From: LSUCC0057 sp048549915
Lineage (GTDB): Bacteria; Pseudomonadota; Gammaproteobacteria; Pseudomonadales; Porticoccaceae
Direction: 5' to 3'
Assembly: GCA_048549915.1 (NCBI GenBank)
Contig: JBLYYE010000031.1
Location: forward strand, 1 to 18,755
Length of the DNA: 18,755 bases
Part shown: positions 1-7,156 of the stretch, in pieces
How positions within the stretch are numbered: the first letter of the stretch is position 1
Layout: each line of letters begins with the position of its first letter
Program-made: the position numbers and the translations under genes
Notes under the pieces: model-generated
Seen by the model: the letters and a program-made list of their open reading frames with translations, nothing else
What the model was told of the DNA's origin: nothing
Database searches by the model: none

Positions 1-106
1 GCTAACTAGGCGCACAAACAAGGAGCAAAGAAGCGTACATTGAGTACGTGACTGCGCGACGAGTGTAGTGCAACAACGTTAGATGGCAAACAAGCAAGTT
101 TAAAAA
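1..106. other. Upstream flank of the tRNA, with a small hairpin
   Basis: No convincing gene is visible. Plus-strand frames close at 3-5, 7-9 and 41-43, so at most a short C-terminal tail of an upstream gene could be here. A perfect 5 bp inverted repeat (CGTAC at 34-38, GTACG at 44-48, 5 nt loop) lies in the middle. It has no T-run after it, so it is not an intrinsic terminator. The stretch probably is transcribed leader sequence joining an upstream transcript to the tRNA. By analogy with other gammaproteobacteria, where a CAU tRNA-Ile lies near rpoD, the upstream gene may be rpoD; that is inference only. Confidence 0.3.
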
Positions 107-183
107 GGGCCCATAGCTCAGTTGGTTAGAGCAGTCGACTCATAATCGATTGGTCGTAGGTTCAAGTCCTACTGGGCCCACCA
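107..183 (+). tRNA. ileX: tRNA-Ile2 (anticodon CAU, read as lysidine-AU)
   Basis: A full 77 nt cloverleaf is visible. It has a 7 bp acceptor stem (107-113 with 173-179), D-arm, anticodon loop with CAT at 141-143, T-arm with TTCAAGT, discriminator A180 and an encoded CCA at 181-183. A CAT anticodon can be tRNA-Met, initiator fMet or tRNA-Ile2. Here the acceptor pairs C4-G69 and C5-G68 are present. These are the pairs by which TilS (tRNA-Ile lysidine synthetase) tells tRNA-Ile2 from elongator tRNA-Met, which has U4-A69 and A5-U68. The overall sequence also resembles known tRNA-Ile2 more than tRNA-Met. After C34 is changed to lysidine it decodes AUA. Existence of the tRNA is very sure; the Ile2 identity is likely. 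The symbol follows the E. coli gene. Confidence 0.9.
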
Positions 184-271
184 TTTCATCTCGCCAGCGC
201 TAAAAGTGCGTCGTTCATCCCAAATAGCGCTGCGCGCGAACGACATTAAAACGCTGCTCAAGGATTCATCA

Positions 272-628
272 ATGTCATTTATTCGCTTTGTGCTCGGCCG
301 ACTTATTCTGTTAATTGATTGGATCACTTCACCGCGCAGCCCCAAACGCACGGCAGAGGCTCAGCAAGTCATCGATAGCAGTGTGGCAGATTTAGTGCTT
401 TATCAGTATCACGCCTGCCCCTTTTGCGTCAAAGTTCGCCGCGAGCTGAAGCGTTTGGGGGTCAATATAGAATTGCGCGACCCCAAGCGCAGTGACTCCG
501 CACGTGAGGAATTGATCGATGGCGGCGGCAAGCTAAAGGTACCTTGCCTGCGAATCGAAAGTTCTGAGACACAGTGGCTCTTCGAATCGGATGCCATCAT
601 TGCCTATATCGGTCAGCGAGTAGGTTAG
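272..628 (+). CDS. Membrane-anchored glutaredoxin-domain protein
   Basis: 118-residue thiol-redox protein. The N-terminus (about residues 4-19, hydrophobic with flanking arginines) looks like a single membrane anchor. It is followed by a glutaredoxin-like thioredoxin fold from about residue 41. The dithiol active site is CPFC at 49-52, the cis-proline is in KVPCL (Pro91), and the C-terminal helix carries the ESDAI motif typical of glutaredoxins that bind a GSH tail. The likely role is glutathione-dependent disulfide reduction at the cytoplasmic face of the inner membrane; the substrate is unknown. The start at 272 is chosen because AAGGA sits 7 nt before this ATG. A longer in-frame ATG at 206 has no ribosome site and would add a non-conserved tail. 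It lies 88 nt after the tRNA with no terminator between, so read-through is possible. It converges with the crotonase gene, 21 bp away. Confidence 0.88.
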   Translation: MSFIRFVLGRLILLIDWITSPRSPKRTAEAQQVIDSSVADLVLYQYHACPFCVKVRRELKRLGVNIELRDPKRSDSAREELIDGGGKLKVPCLRIESSETQWLFESDAIIAYIGQRVG

Positions 629-649
629 GAAAAATTATTTTAATTTACT

Positions 650-1471
650 CTATTCATTCTCACTGAATTTGCCCTGTCGCCCAGCTCCAAGAGAAAACTT
701 CTGCGCCCCCGCTGTCGTCTCGCCGCTGGCAAAGGTTTCTCGGCCAAGACGGTTTTCATTGGCCAACGCCTCAACACCACTCATTCCCCACTGCTGCAGC
801 AGAGATAGGCGGTCGTTGCGCAGGCAGGTCTGCGGGAAAGCCGCCAGCTGCTCGGCTAACTCGATTGCCGCTGGCAGCGCCCTACCACTTTCAACAATTC
901 GGTTGGCCAGCCCAAACTGTTCCGCTTCGCGCGCACCGACTGGCCGGCCAGTCAATACCATATCCATCGCGCGCGAGTGGCCAATTAACCGCGGCAAACG
1001 CACCGTGCCGCCATCAATCAGCGGCACGCCCCAGCGCCGGCAAAAAACTCCAAATATGGCATCGTCTGTCACTACACGCAGGTCACACCAGCAGGCGAGC
1101 TCCAAACCACCCGCTACCGCGTAACCCTCGACCGCAGCGATCACCGGCTTACTCAGTTGCAGATAACTGGGGCCCATTGGACCGCTAACATTGAATGGAT
1201 CGGAATCAGCAGACAGTACCGGCAAATTAGCGAAGGCTTCAGCACCGATCGCTTTAAGATCGGCACCTGCACAAAAATGGCCCCCGCTACCAGTAAGCAC
1301 CGCCACCTTGAGAGTCTCATCACGTTCAAAATCAATAAAAGCCGCTGCCAGCTGCCTAGCTGTTGGGGAGTCCACCGCATTGCGAACCTCAGGGCGATTT
1401 AAGCTCACGACCAGTATTTCGTTGTGTCGTTCAACGATTACCGTTTGTTGCTCTCTGTCAGTCTTGCTCAT
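650..1471 (-). CDS. Crotonase-family protein (enoyl-CoA hydratase/isomerase-like)
   Basis: 273 residues, the normal length for a single-domain crotonase. Visible family marks are the first oxyanion-hole segment around residues 65-73 (HFCAGADLK) and the second, GYAVAGGLELA, at 117-126. The equivalent of the first catalytic glutamate of enoyl-CoA hydratase is Glu124. Twenty residues later, where hydratases carry the second catalytic glutamate (PE motif), there is Cys144 in FGVFCRRWG. The protein is therefore unlikely to be a standard two-glutamate hydratase. An isomerase, hydrolase or other acyl-CoA activity is possible; the exact reaction cannot be read from the sequence. AGAGG lies 9 nt before the ATG. 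It is transcribed alone, divergent from the rhodanese gene, and a perfect TATAAT box is present 35-40 bp upstream of the start. Confidence 0.87.
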   Translation of the reverse strand: MSKTDREQQTVIVERHNEILVVSLNRPEVRNAVDSPTARQLAAAFIDFERDETLKVAVLTGSGGHFCAGADLKAIGAEAFANLPVLSADSDPFNVSGPMGPSYLQLSKPVIAAVEGYAVAGGLELACWCDLRVVTDDAIFGVFCRRWGVPLIDGGTVRLPRLIGHSRAMDMVLTGRPVGAREAEQFGLANRIVESGRALPAAIELAEQLAAFPQTCLRNDRLSLLQQWGMSGVEALANENRLGRETFASGETTAGAQKFSLGAGRQGKFSENE

Positions 1472-1505
1472 CAGTCCGCACCTCTAGCCGCCATAGCCAT
1501 GAATT

Positions 1506-1513
1506 ATTATACT
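1506..1513. promoter_or_regulatory. Overlapping divergent -10 boxes (crotonase / rhodanese)
   Basis: Eight bases hold two face-to-face -10 elements. The minus strand reads TATAAT (1511-1506) toward the crotonase gene, and the plus strand reads TATACT (1508-1513) toward the rhodanese gene. Distances to the two start codons (35 and 52 bp) are suitable. No good -35 box is visible for either direction, so the assignment rests on the -10 sequences alone. Confidence 0.4.
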
Positions 1514-1564
1514 GTGGCAGAGCAGCTGCAAACGATGCACTGACAATAGCTTGGGAGATGCGCC

Positions 1565-1903
1565 ATGAAAAAAGCCGCCCTATTTTCTGTTTTACTGGCC
1601 AGTCTTTGGGCAGTGCCCAGCTGGTGCAATGAGGAGCCTAGCATGATTATTGATGTACGCACCCCAGCCGAGTGGGCTGAGGGTCATTTAGAGTCAGCCA
1701 TCCACTTAGAACTCAATGTGTTTGTCGAGGGTATCGCCGCAATCGCTCCAGACAAAGAGCAACAAATTTACCTCTACTGCCGCAGCGGCAACCGCTCTGG
1801 CCAAGCGAAAGATTACATGACCCAGATCGGTTACACCAACGTCACTAACGCCGGTGGTTATGAAGAGGCCGCCAAACTCCTTAGTGAAGCCATCGTTAAA
1901 TAA
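1565..1903 (+). CDS. Periplasmic single-domain rhodanese (PspE-like)
   Basis: 112 residues. The N-terminus MKKAALFSVLLASLWAVPS is a clear Sec signal peptide, so the mature protein should be periplasmic. No proper lipobox is present around Cys21. One rhodanese domain follows, with DVRTPAEWAEGH at about 30-41 and the active-site loop CRSGNRSG starting at Cys72, the persulfide-carrying cysteine. Domain length and architecture match PspE/GlpE-type sulfurtransferases, which move sulfane sulfur from thiosulfate to cyanide or a thiol acceptor in vitro; the natural acceptor is unknown. GGGAGA lies 7 nt before the ATG. The gene converges with the amidase gene, the two stop codons being 15 bp apart. 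Confidence 0.9.
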   Translation: MKKAALFSVLLASLWAVPSWCNEEPSMIIDVRTPAEWAEGHLESAIHLELNVFVEGIAAIAPDKEQQIYLYCRSGNRSGQAKDYMTQIGYTNVTNAGGYEEAAKLLSEAIVK

Positions 1904-1914
1904 ATACTGCTTTT

Positions 1915-1948
1915 CTCGCTATTGGGACAGCAGCGCCTCAATAGCGAG
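1915..1948. other. Perfect 10 bp inverted repeat at convergent gene ends
   Basis: CTCGCTATTG (1915-1924) and CAATAGCGAG (1939-1948) are perfect reverse complements with a 14 nt loop. The left arm contains the stop codon of the amidase (1919-1921), and the right arm lies in its last codons. Neither strand has a T-run after the stem, so a classical intrinsic terminator is not supported. It may act as a 3'-end stabilising hairpin or a weak bidirectional terminator between the rhodanese and the amidase. Confidence 0.4.
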
Positions 1949-3325
1949 CCCTATCTGTAATAGCCGTTCATCACTGCTTGCCGGGCCGTCCAGCATGGCA
2001 CCAATCTGAGGGGCTCCTTGCGGGACAGGCAGCGGTAGGCTCAGCGAGGGGATGCCGGCATTACTGGATGGATCGGTATTGCGAATGTAGCTTTGAAATG
2101 TTGGTTTATCTTCGCTATTCCAATTTATGGTTTGATCTGAGCCTTCGATTGGCCTCGCGGTTAAGGGCGTAGTCGGCACCAATACAGCATCGAGGCGGTG
2201 CGTTGCAAAGTAATCGGCATAGCGCTGCTGGAGTTGTGGGCGCAGCTGTTGCAGAGCATTGCGGTAGACCGCTTCGGTGATCGCACCTGAAAAAGCTGCG
2301 CTTAGTGCAGCAGAGACATCTGGACTGGCAATTGAGCTTATGAATTCCTGGGTAGTTAGCTCAGGTAGGACTGCCGATAAAAACTCTGGCAGTATCTGAG
2401 CTGTTTCGTAAAGCACCAATGGAAAACCAATGCTCTGATTGAGTGCATCTACATTGGGTATATCTTCCGCAACTAACTCGACCCCAGCTCTACCCAGGCG
2501 CTTGAGTAGATACTCCATAGCATCTGCGACTTCAGGCTCTAGATCGTCATAAAAATAGTCTCTCGGCACGCCTAAACGCAGTGTTTTAAGATTAGCTGGT
2601 TCAAGATTGGCTTGTACTCCGGCCATCACTGCATCCAAACGAATAATATCAGTTACCGTATTGGCCATCGGCCCCGCAGTATCCCGGGTACTACTAATAG
2701 TTAACAGACCATCATTGGCGTATCGATTGAGTGTCGGCCTGAAACCGACAATACCGTTAAGTGCGGCAGGAATTCGCGTAGAGCCACCGGTATCTGTTCC
2801 CAATCCCGCCTCAACGATACCCAGCGCTACAGCCACTGCAGTACCGCCACTACTGCCTCCGGCAAAGTGATCAAATTGATGTGCATTATGGACGGAACCA
2901 AATTGATAATTATTACTTGTAATACCGTATGCCAGTTCATGCAGATTGCTCTTAGCCAATACTACGGCTCCAGCAGCACGCAGTTGGGCGACTACTTTGG
3001 CATCCCGCTCTGGGGTGTAATTTCGAAGCGCAGGCGTTCCTCCAGTCATCGGCATTCCGGCAACAGCAATATTGTCTTTTACCACCAACGGCATACCCCA
3101 CAAGGCTCCGCGTTGCTCAGCAACTTGGCCGTCCAAATGGGTAGCCTCGTCGAGCAAATGATTATTAAGCGATATCAACGCGTTGTGGTCTGGAAATTGA
3201 GCCGCTCGATTTAATGCCTGCTCTACTCTCTCCACAGCTGTCTGATCGCGGTTTTGACAACCCAGCAAGCTTACTGACAATAGCGAGCCAACAACGGTAA
3301 TACACAGCAATTGGTAAAGTGCCAT
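1919..3325 (-). CDS. Amidase-signature hydrolase, predicted lipoprotein
   Basis: 468 residues, normal for the amidase signature family. The N-terminus carries a lipoprotein signal with lipobox LLGC, lipidation site Cys23. There is no Asp at +2, so an outer-membrane location is likely. The Ser-cisSer-Lys triad is complete: Lys83 in VVKDN, Ser158 in GGSSGG, and Ser182 in TDTGGS, with the usual 24-residue serine spacing. It should hydrolyse a carboxamide bond in the cell envelope; the substrate (peptide amide, aryl amide or other) cannot be told. AGGA lies 7 nt before the ATG. A strong terminator ends only 14 bp upstream, so its transcription must come from read-through of the autotransporter gene or from a promoter inside that gene. 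Confidence 0.92.
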   Translation of the reverse strand: MALYQLLCITVVGSLLSVSLLGCQNRDQTAVERVEQALNRAAQFPDHNALISLNNHLLDEATHLDGQVAEQRGALWGMPLVVKDNIAVAGMPMTGGTPALRNYTPERDAKVVAQLRAAGAVVLAKSNLHELAYGITSNNYQFGSVHNAHQFDHFAGGSSGGTAVAVALGIVEAGLGTDTGGSTRIPAALNGIVGFRPTLNRYANDGLLTISSTRDTAGPMANTVTDIIRLDAVMAGVQANLEPANLKTLRLGVPRDYFYDDLEPEVADAMEYLLKRLGRAGVELVAEDIPNVDALNQSIGFPLVLYETAQILPEFLSAVLPELTTQEFISSIASPDVSAALSAAFSGAITEAVYRNALQQLRPQLQQRYADYFATHRLDAVLVPTTPLTARPIEGSDQTINWNSEDKPTFQSYIRNTDPSSNAGIPSLSLPLPVPQGAPQIGAMLDGPASSDERLLQIGLAIEALLSQ

Positions 3326-3339
3326 AAAATATCCTATTG

Positions 3340-3374
3340 AAAAAAAAGCCCCTACAGAGTGGCTCTGCAGGGGC
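3340..3374 (-). terminator. Intrinsic terminator after the GDSL autotransporter
   Basis: Read on the minus strand: a 12 bp GC-rich stem (3374-3363 with 3359-3348) with a 3 nt loop and one G-U pair in the RNA, followed directly by eight T residues (3347-3340). It lies 19 bp after the stop of the autotransporter gene and 14 bp before the ATG of the amidase. This is a textbook Rho-independent terminator. Confidence 0.9.
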
Positions 3375-3393
3375 CGTTTGGCCAGTGAAAATA

Positions 3394-5253
3394 CTAAAAT
3401 TTGGCGCTGTAATTAACCCGCAGGGAGTTGCTGCCTTCGCCTTGATCAGAGTAACTGTAACCGACGCGCACGCGTCCCGCTCCAGCACTCATAGACAATC
3501 CTAAGTCTGCGGTGAAGAAGCTGCCCCCATCTACATAAATGCCAGGCAGGTGGTAGCTGGGGAAACCGGCGGTGGTATTTTTGACTGTAACTTGAGTGAA
3601 ACCGTCTTCACTCTCATCGTTGGCAAAAATTTCCGCCTGTAGAGAAACGTTGTCACTCACGAGCATTTTACCGATCACACCCAGACGCAACTGTTTGCTA
3701 TCCATCTCTTGATCAGCCCACTGGTAGTTGGAGACCGCACCGCCGCTCTCCAGATAACCGTCGACAGAGCTATTGAGAATGCGCACTCCGATTGCAGGAG
3801 CCAACAGCGTCTCGCTGTCCGCCATCAAGTCGAAACCGGCCAGCAGATCGAAAGCGAGAGTTTCGCCATCGGTCTCGCCACTGGCGCGCAGCTGTTGCGG
3901 GCCGAGATTGAACGAGCGTTGAACTTCATCGTGGTTTGACAGCGCCAACGAACCGATGCTCTCTACAAACAGGGCGTCACTGCGGTATGTGAGAGTAGCA
4001 CTAAACCCGACACTGCTGCTGTCTATGCTACCGCCGCTAAGATCAGTCTCTTGGTCGCCCAGACTGATAATACCGCCGAGGGTAAGTTGCTCGTTGAGAG
4101 GCACAAAACCACCGACGGAAAGCGAATTGTGCTGATCTTCTGGCATACCGACCGTATCAATATCAGCGCTACCTAAAGCGCCAGAGATAAACCAACTTGC
4201 CTCGCTAGCAGTGCCGCGCTGTTCACTCAATTGATCACCGGCCACCCGCAACTGCTGCCGCGCTACGTTAAGACCCAGTTGCGGCAAGGTGCCGACAATG
4301 CGCGGGGCGTTAACTATATCGCTTAAGTAGTCAGCCCATAAGGAGTGCACAGAAGCTGTTGGGTGAACGCCATCATTAAAGATTAATCTATCTGGATCGG
4401 CAGTTTCCTGACTGATGCCATAAACAGGATGCTCAATACAATCGCCTCCCGAACCATCAAAACACATGAACTGCTGCTCTATAGGCGCACCAATATCGCC
4501 ACTTACATAGCTAAAGGAGTCGATATTTGATAGCACGTAGGCGAACATACCCGCGGTATCTACAGGAATGATATTTGCACCGACAGAACCCGCACCCATT
4601 GCTAGAAGTTGGTTGAAGCCTGCACTACCCGCAGATGAGGTAGCAGAAAAAATCTGATTTCCAGCGGCGGCATCTGCAGCTTGTGCTGCAGCTGTTTGAC
4701 CTAAATTGGGTAAATTGCTTAAGAATATATAGTTGATACCCGTTGAGTCTAAAGCGCCAACAGACCCCAGCAATGTTGTTACAGCTGCCGAGGTGCTAGC
4801 TTGATCCGTAATTAGACCTTGCAAGAAATCATTCCCACCTCCATCGACAAATGCCAGCGAGCGAGCAGTAGGCGCAGCAATAGCAAGATAGGGATCCACA
4901 CCCAGAGGAGCTTCTCCTGCATTATCTCCGATGATAGTGGTCAGAATCTCTTGTGTCGTTAGGCCACCGATCGCGTAATTGGTACCTCCTCCGATGGCTG
5001 GCTCTGCATCCAATCCGAGTGATCTAGCCCACAATTGAGAGGATACTGGGGCGAATTCTCCACTCGGAAGTTGATTGGTAAATCTTAAGCCAAACGAACC
5101 GCCATCTAACAGGCTATCACCAAACACCAGGGCCTCGTCAAAATAAGGGGTTTCCGCGTTGGCCCCCAGAGAGAGCGTGGCAGCCACTGCGGCGGCCAAG
5201 GTTTTTAAAGTGGTTCCGCGAACGCGGCTGCTATGGCTACTCTTTGTATTCAT
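3394..5253 (-). CDS. GDSL (SGNH) esterase autotransporter, EstA-like
   Basis: 619 residues with the architecture of EstA-type autotransporters. There is a signal peptide ending near ANA at 31-33, an SGNH esterase passenger of about 300 residues, and a C-terminal beta-barrel from about residue 345 that ends in the aromatic residue Phe619, as expected for BAM recognition. Catalytic blocks are visible: block I FGDSLLD with nucleophile Ser47, block II around GTNYAIGG at 90-97, block III GGND at 139-142, and block V NDGVHP with Asp294 and His297. Cys264 and Cys272 could form a disulfide. It is expected to display a carboxylester hydrolase on the outer membrane. The start at 5253 is chosen for GAGGGA 6 nt upstream; an ATG 23 codons earlier has no such site and would bury the signal peptide. 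A strong terminator follows. Confidence 0.93.
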   Translation of the reverse strand: MNTKSSHSSRVRGTTLKTLAAAVAATLSLGANAETPYFDEALVFGDSLLDGGSFGLRFTNQLPSGEFAPVSSQLWARSLGLDAEPAIGGGTNYAIGGLTTQEILTTIIGDNAGEAPLGVDPYLAIAAPTARSLAFVDGGGNDFLQGLITDQASTSAAVTTLLGSVGALDSTGINYIFLSNLPNLGQTAAAQAADAAAGNQIFSATSSAGSAGFNQLLAMGAGSVGANIIPVDTAGMFAYVLSNIDSFSYVSGDIGAPIEQQFMCFDGSGGDCIEHPVYGISQETADPDRLIFNDGVHPTASVHSLWADYLSDIVNAPRIVGTLPQLGLNVARQQLRVAGDQLSEQRGTASEASWFISGALGSADIDTVGMPEDQHNSLSVGGFVPLNEQLTLGGIISLGDQETDLSGGSIDSSSVGFSATLTYRSDALFVESIGSLALSNHDEVQRSFNLGPQQLRASGETDGETLAFDLLAGFDLMADSETLLAPAIGVRILNSSVDGYLESGGAVSNYQWADQEMDSKQLRLGVIGKMLVSDNVSLQAEIFANDESEDGFTQVTVKNTTAGFPSYHLPGIYVDGGSFFTADLGLSMSAGAGRVRVGYSYSDQGEGSNSLRVNYSAKF

Positions 5254-5342
5254 CTGGAATCCCTCTTTAGTTTTTAAATGTAGATTTATAGCATCTACTT
5301 TATGGGGCATAGCCGAGCACACTCGCTCGCCATACGCACCTA

Positions 5343-5370
5343 ACTATAGGCAATTTAACCTCAAAAGCAA
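5343..5370 (-). promoter_or_regulatory. Candidate promoter of the GDSL autotransporter
   Basis: On the minus strand, TTGCTT (5370-5365) and TATAGT (5348-5343) are separated by 16 bp. A start near 5336 would give a leader of about 80 nt to the ATG at 5253. The -10 box is good and the -35 box is poor (3 of 6). The segment lies in the 159 bp gap between this gene and the antiporter gene, the only intergenic space in which a promoter could be. Confidence 0.35.
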
Positions 5371-5412
5371 AGGGGCTAATCCGACGGTTAAATCCTGCAA
5401 GTATCTACAAGA

Positions 5413-6984
5413 TTAACTCCCTGAGAGTAGCCTTTGCCCCTCATCAGCAAAGCCGACGCCCACTTCGCTAAAGTAGCTGAACACTGCATCGGCGCCCACT
5501 TTGAGCAGCTGCTGACGCTCATCCTCGTAGCGGGCGATACAGACAATACGGCCGCCAAAGCCAGATCCACGCATCTGCTCGATCATAAATTCCATTTCGA
5601 CGACATTGGGCACGCTGAGCATAATCAACGAGACGGTATTGAGATCTAGCTTGCTCCAAAAGTCGATATCTTCACCGTCACCCAGCAATACACGTCGGCC
5701 AGCTTTGAGGTGCTCGGCTTGGCGCTGTTCATCTACATCAATACCGCAAACCCTATTGGGGTAGCTCTGTTGGAGCCGGTCGTAGGCCGCACTACCGACA
5801 CGCCCCAGGCCAACCACTAACACCTCCGCCCCTTGGGCTGAAACCGGCTGTGTTTGTATCTCTTGCCCCGGAGCAAAACGATAGAGGAGTTTGCGCCAGC
5901 GCCCGTAAAGATCGTGTGCGTATTGCGAAAGCAGCGAAGAGACCACAAATGAGAAGGTGACAGCCAGCGCCAAAGTCACCAGCCAATCGCTGCCCAACCA
6001 ACCTTGTTGATGGCTCATCTGCGCCACAATCAGTCCGAACTCGCTGAAATTGGTTAACGCTAAAGCGGCCAAAAATGCACTGCGCACCGCGACTTTTAGT
6101 GCAATCAATAGAGCAAAAAACAGCACGGCTTTAACCGCTAGCATGGCCGTGATCATTAGCGCCAGCCATAAGGAGTCCCAGCTCGGCAGCGCGGTTAATC
6201 CGATGGAGAGAAAGAATCCCACCAAGAATAGATCTTTAAACTGGTTGAGGGATTTGTAGAGCTCGGCACTTTTATCGCGCCCCGCCAGCAGCGCACCCAG
6301 CAATAGCGCGCCAAGATCGCCTTTGATATCGACGAATTCGAAGAGCCAAGCACCTCCCAAGGCTAAGCAGAGACCCATTAAAGGCAGCAATTCACCGTGG
6401 CCACCGTAGCGCAGTAAACGGGTAATTGTTGGCCGCAACAAAATGAGCAACGGCAGCGCCAATGCCCAAGGTGAAGGGTATTTTCCCAGCGCTGCGACCA
6501 GGAAGCCCACGGCCAAAAGATCTTGGATAATGAGTACACCAATAGCGATACGCCCATGCCGAGTTTTCATTTCATCGTGCTCTTGGAGCAGTTTGATGAT
6601 ACAGACCGTACTGCTAAAACTAAGGGCAAAGGCCACTATCAGCACCTGCTCGTAGCCGAGCAGTAAACTCTCGAGCCAGCCCCCCAGCAACAGGCTCATT
6701 ACTAGCAATTTAACTCCAACTAAAGCACACCAGAGTAGCGTTACACCCAGTGAGGGTATCAGAATCTCACGGCTACCCAAGCTGCGTAGATCTAATTTCA
6801 GACCAATCGTAAACAGCATTAGAGTGATGCCCAACGACGCGAGTTTTTCGATCGACTCGGTCGCGGTAAAACCCAGTAGGTGCAGCAGAAAACCCGCCAC
6901 TAAATAACCTGCCAATGGTGGCAACTGTAATGGCTTAACCGCCAACCCACACAACAGCGCACAACCTAGTGCTAATAGTTCCAT
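5413..6984 (-). CDS. Kef/YbaL-type cation:proton antiporter (CPA2) with RCK domain
   Basis: 523 residues. About 11-12 membrane helices fill residues 1-352. A conserved glutamine-aspartate pair (Gln154, Asp155 in IIQDLLAV) marks the CPA2 ion-binding region. A cytoplasmic RCK/TrkA-N domain follows from about residue 386, with a Rossmann loop GLGRVG at 392-397 and an acidic residue Asp416 that would bind the ribose of NAD(H). The family exchanges K+ (or Na+) for protons and is gated by nucleotide or glutathione adducts. No TrkA-C domain follows, so it is shorter than KefB/KefC. AAGGTG precedes the ATG by 6 nt. It is divergent from the flavin reductase gene and co-directional with the autotransporter gene (159 bp apart), so probably monocistronic. 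Confidence 0.9.
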   Translation of the reverse strand: MELLALGCALLCGLAVKPLQLPPLAGYLVAGFLLHLLGFTATESIEKLASLGITLMLFTIGLKLDLRSLGSREILIPSLGVTLLWCALVGVKLLVMSLLLGGWLESLLLGYEQVLIVAFALSFSSTVCIIKLLQEHDEMKTRHGRIAIGVLIIQDLLAVGFLVAALGKYPSPWALALPLLILLRPTITRLLRYGGHGELLPLMGLCLALGGAWLFEFVDIKGDLGALLLGALLAGRDKSAELYKSLNQFKDLFLVGFFLSIGLTALPSWDSLWLALMITAMLAVKAVLFFALLIALKVAVRSAFLAALALTNFSEFGLIVAQMSHQQGWLGSDWLVTLALAVTFSFVVSSLLSQYAHDLYGRWRKLLYRFAPGQEIQTQPVSAQGAEVLVVGLGRVGSAAYDRLQQSYPNRVCGIDVDEQRQAEHLKAGRRVLLGDGEDIDFWSKLDLNTVSLIMLSVPNVVEMEFMIEQMRGSGFGGRIVCIARYEDERQQLLKVGADAVFSYFSEVGVGFADEGQRLLSGS

Positions 6985-7104
6985 AATTTCACCTTAATCC
7001 AACTCTTAGCATAAAAGATTGAACAAGGAAGGGGTAGCCGGGCCTTGGTAAAGAACCCAACATTCTCAAGTAATTCCTATTTATAGCTCTCGATCAGTTC
7101 TAAT

Positions 7105-7134
7105 TTGACGTCGATCAAGGTAGCCTTGTTTATC
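7105..7134 (+). promoter_or_regulatory. Candidate promoter of the flavin reductase-DUF3429 operon, with internal palindrome
   Basis: TTGACG (7105-7110, 5 of 6 to consensus) is followed after 18 bp by TTTATC (7129-7134, 3 of 6). The start point would be near 7141, giving a leader of about 16 nt. Between the boxes lies the palindrome CAAGG-TAG-CCTTG (7116-7128), a position where a bound repressor, or a MerR-type activator that untwists a long spacer, would act. The 172 bp gap 6985-7156 holds no gene; this is the only structured element I see in it. Confidence 0.4.
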
Positions 7135-7156
7135 TGCAACAAGCATTGAGCACCTT

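Noticed and set aside
107..183. tRNA-Met from the CAT anticodon
   Set aside because: Acceptor pairs C4-G69 and C5-G68 and overall similarity favour tRNA-Ile2; elongator tRNA-Met has U-A and A-U at these pairs.
206..271. Longer N-terminus for the glutaredoxin protein
   Set aside because: No ribosome site before the ATG at 206, while AAGGA is well placed before the ATG at 272; the added residues look random.
669..1188. Plus-strand open frames opposite the crotonase gene
   Set aside because: Arg/Ser/Pro-rich shadow translations with no recognisable domain; the minus strand encodes clear crotonase motifs.
2867..3214. Open frame of 115 codons on the plus strand inside the amidase gene
   Set aside because: It is antisense to a gene with a complete catalytic triad and shows no family features or ribosome site.
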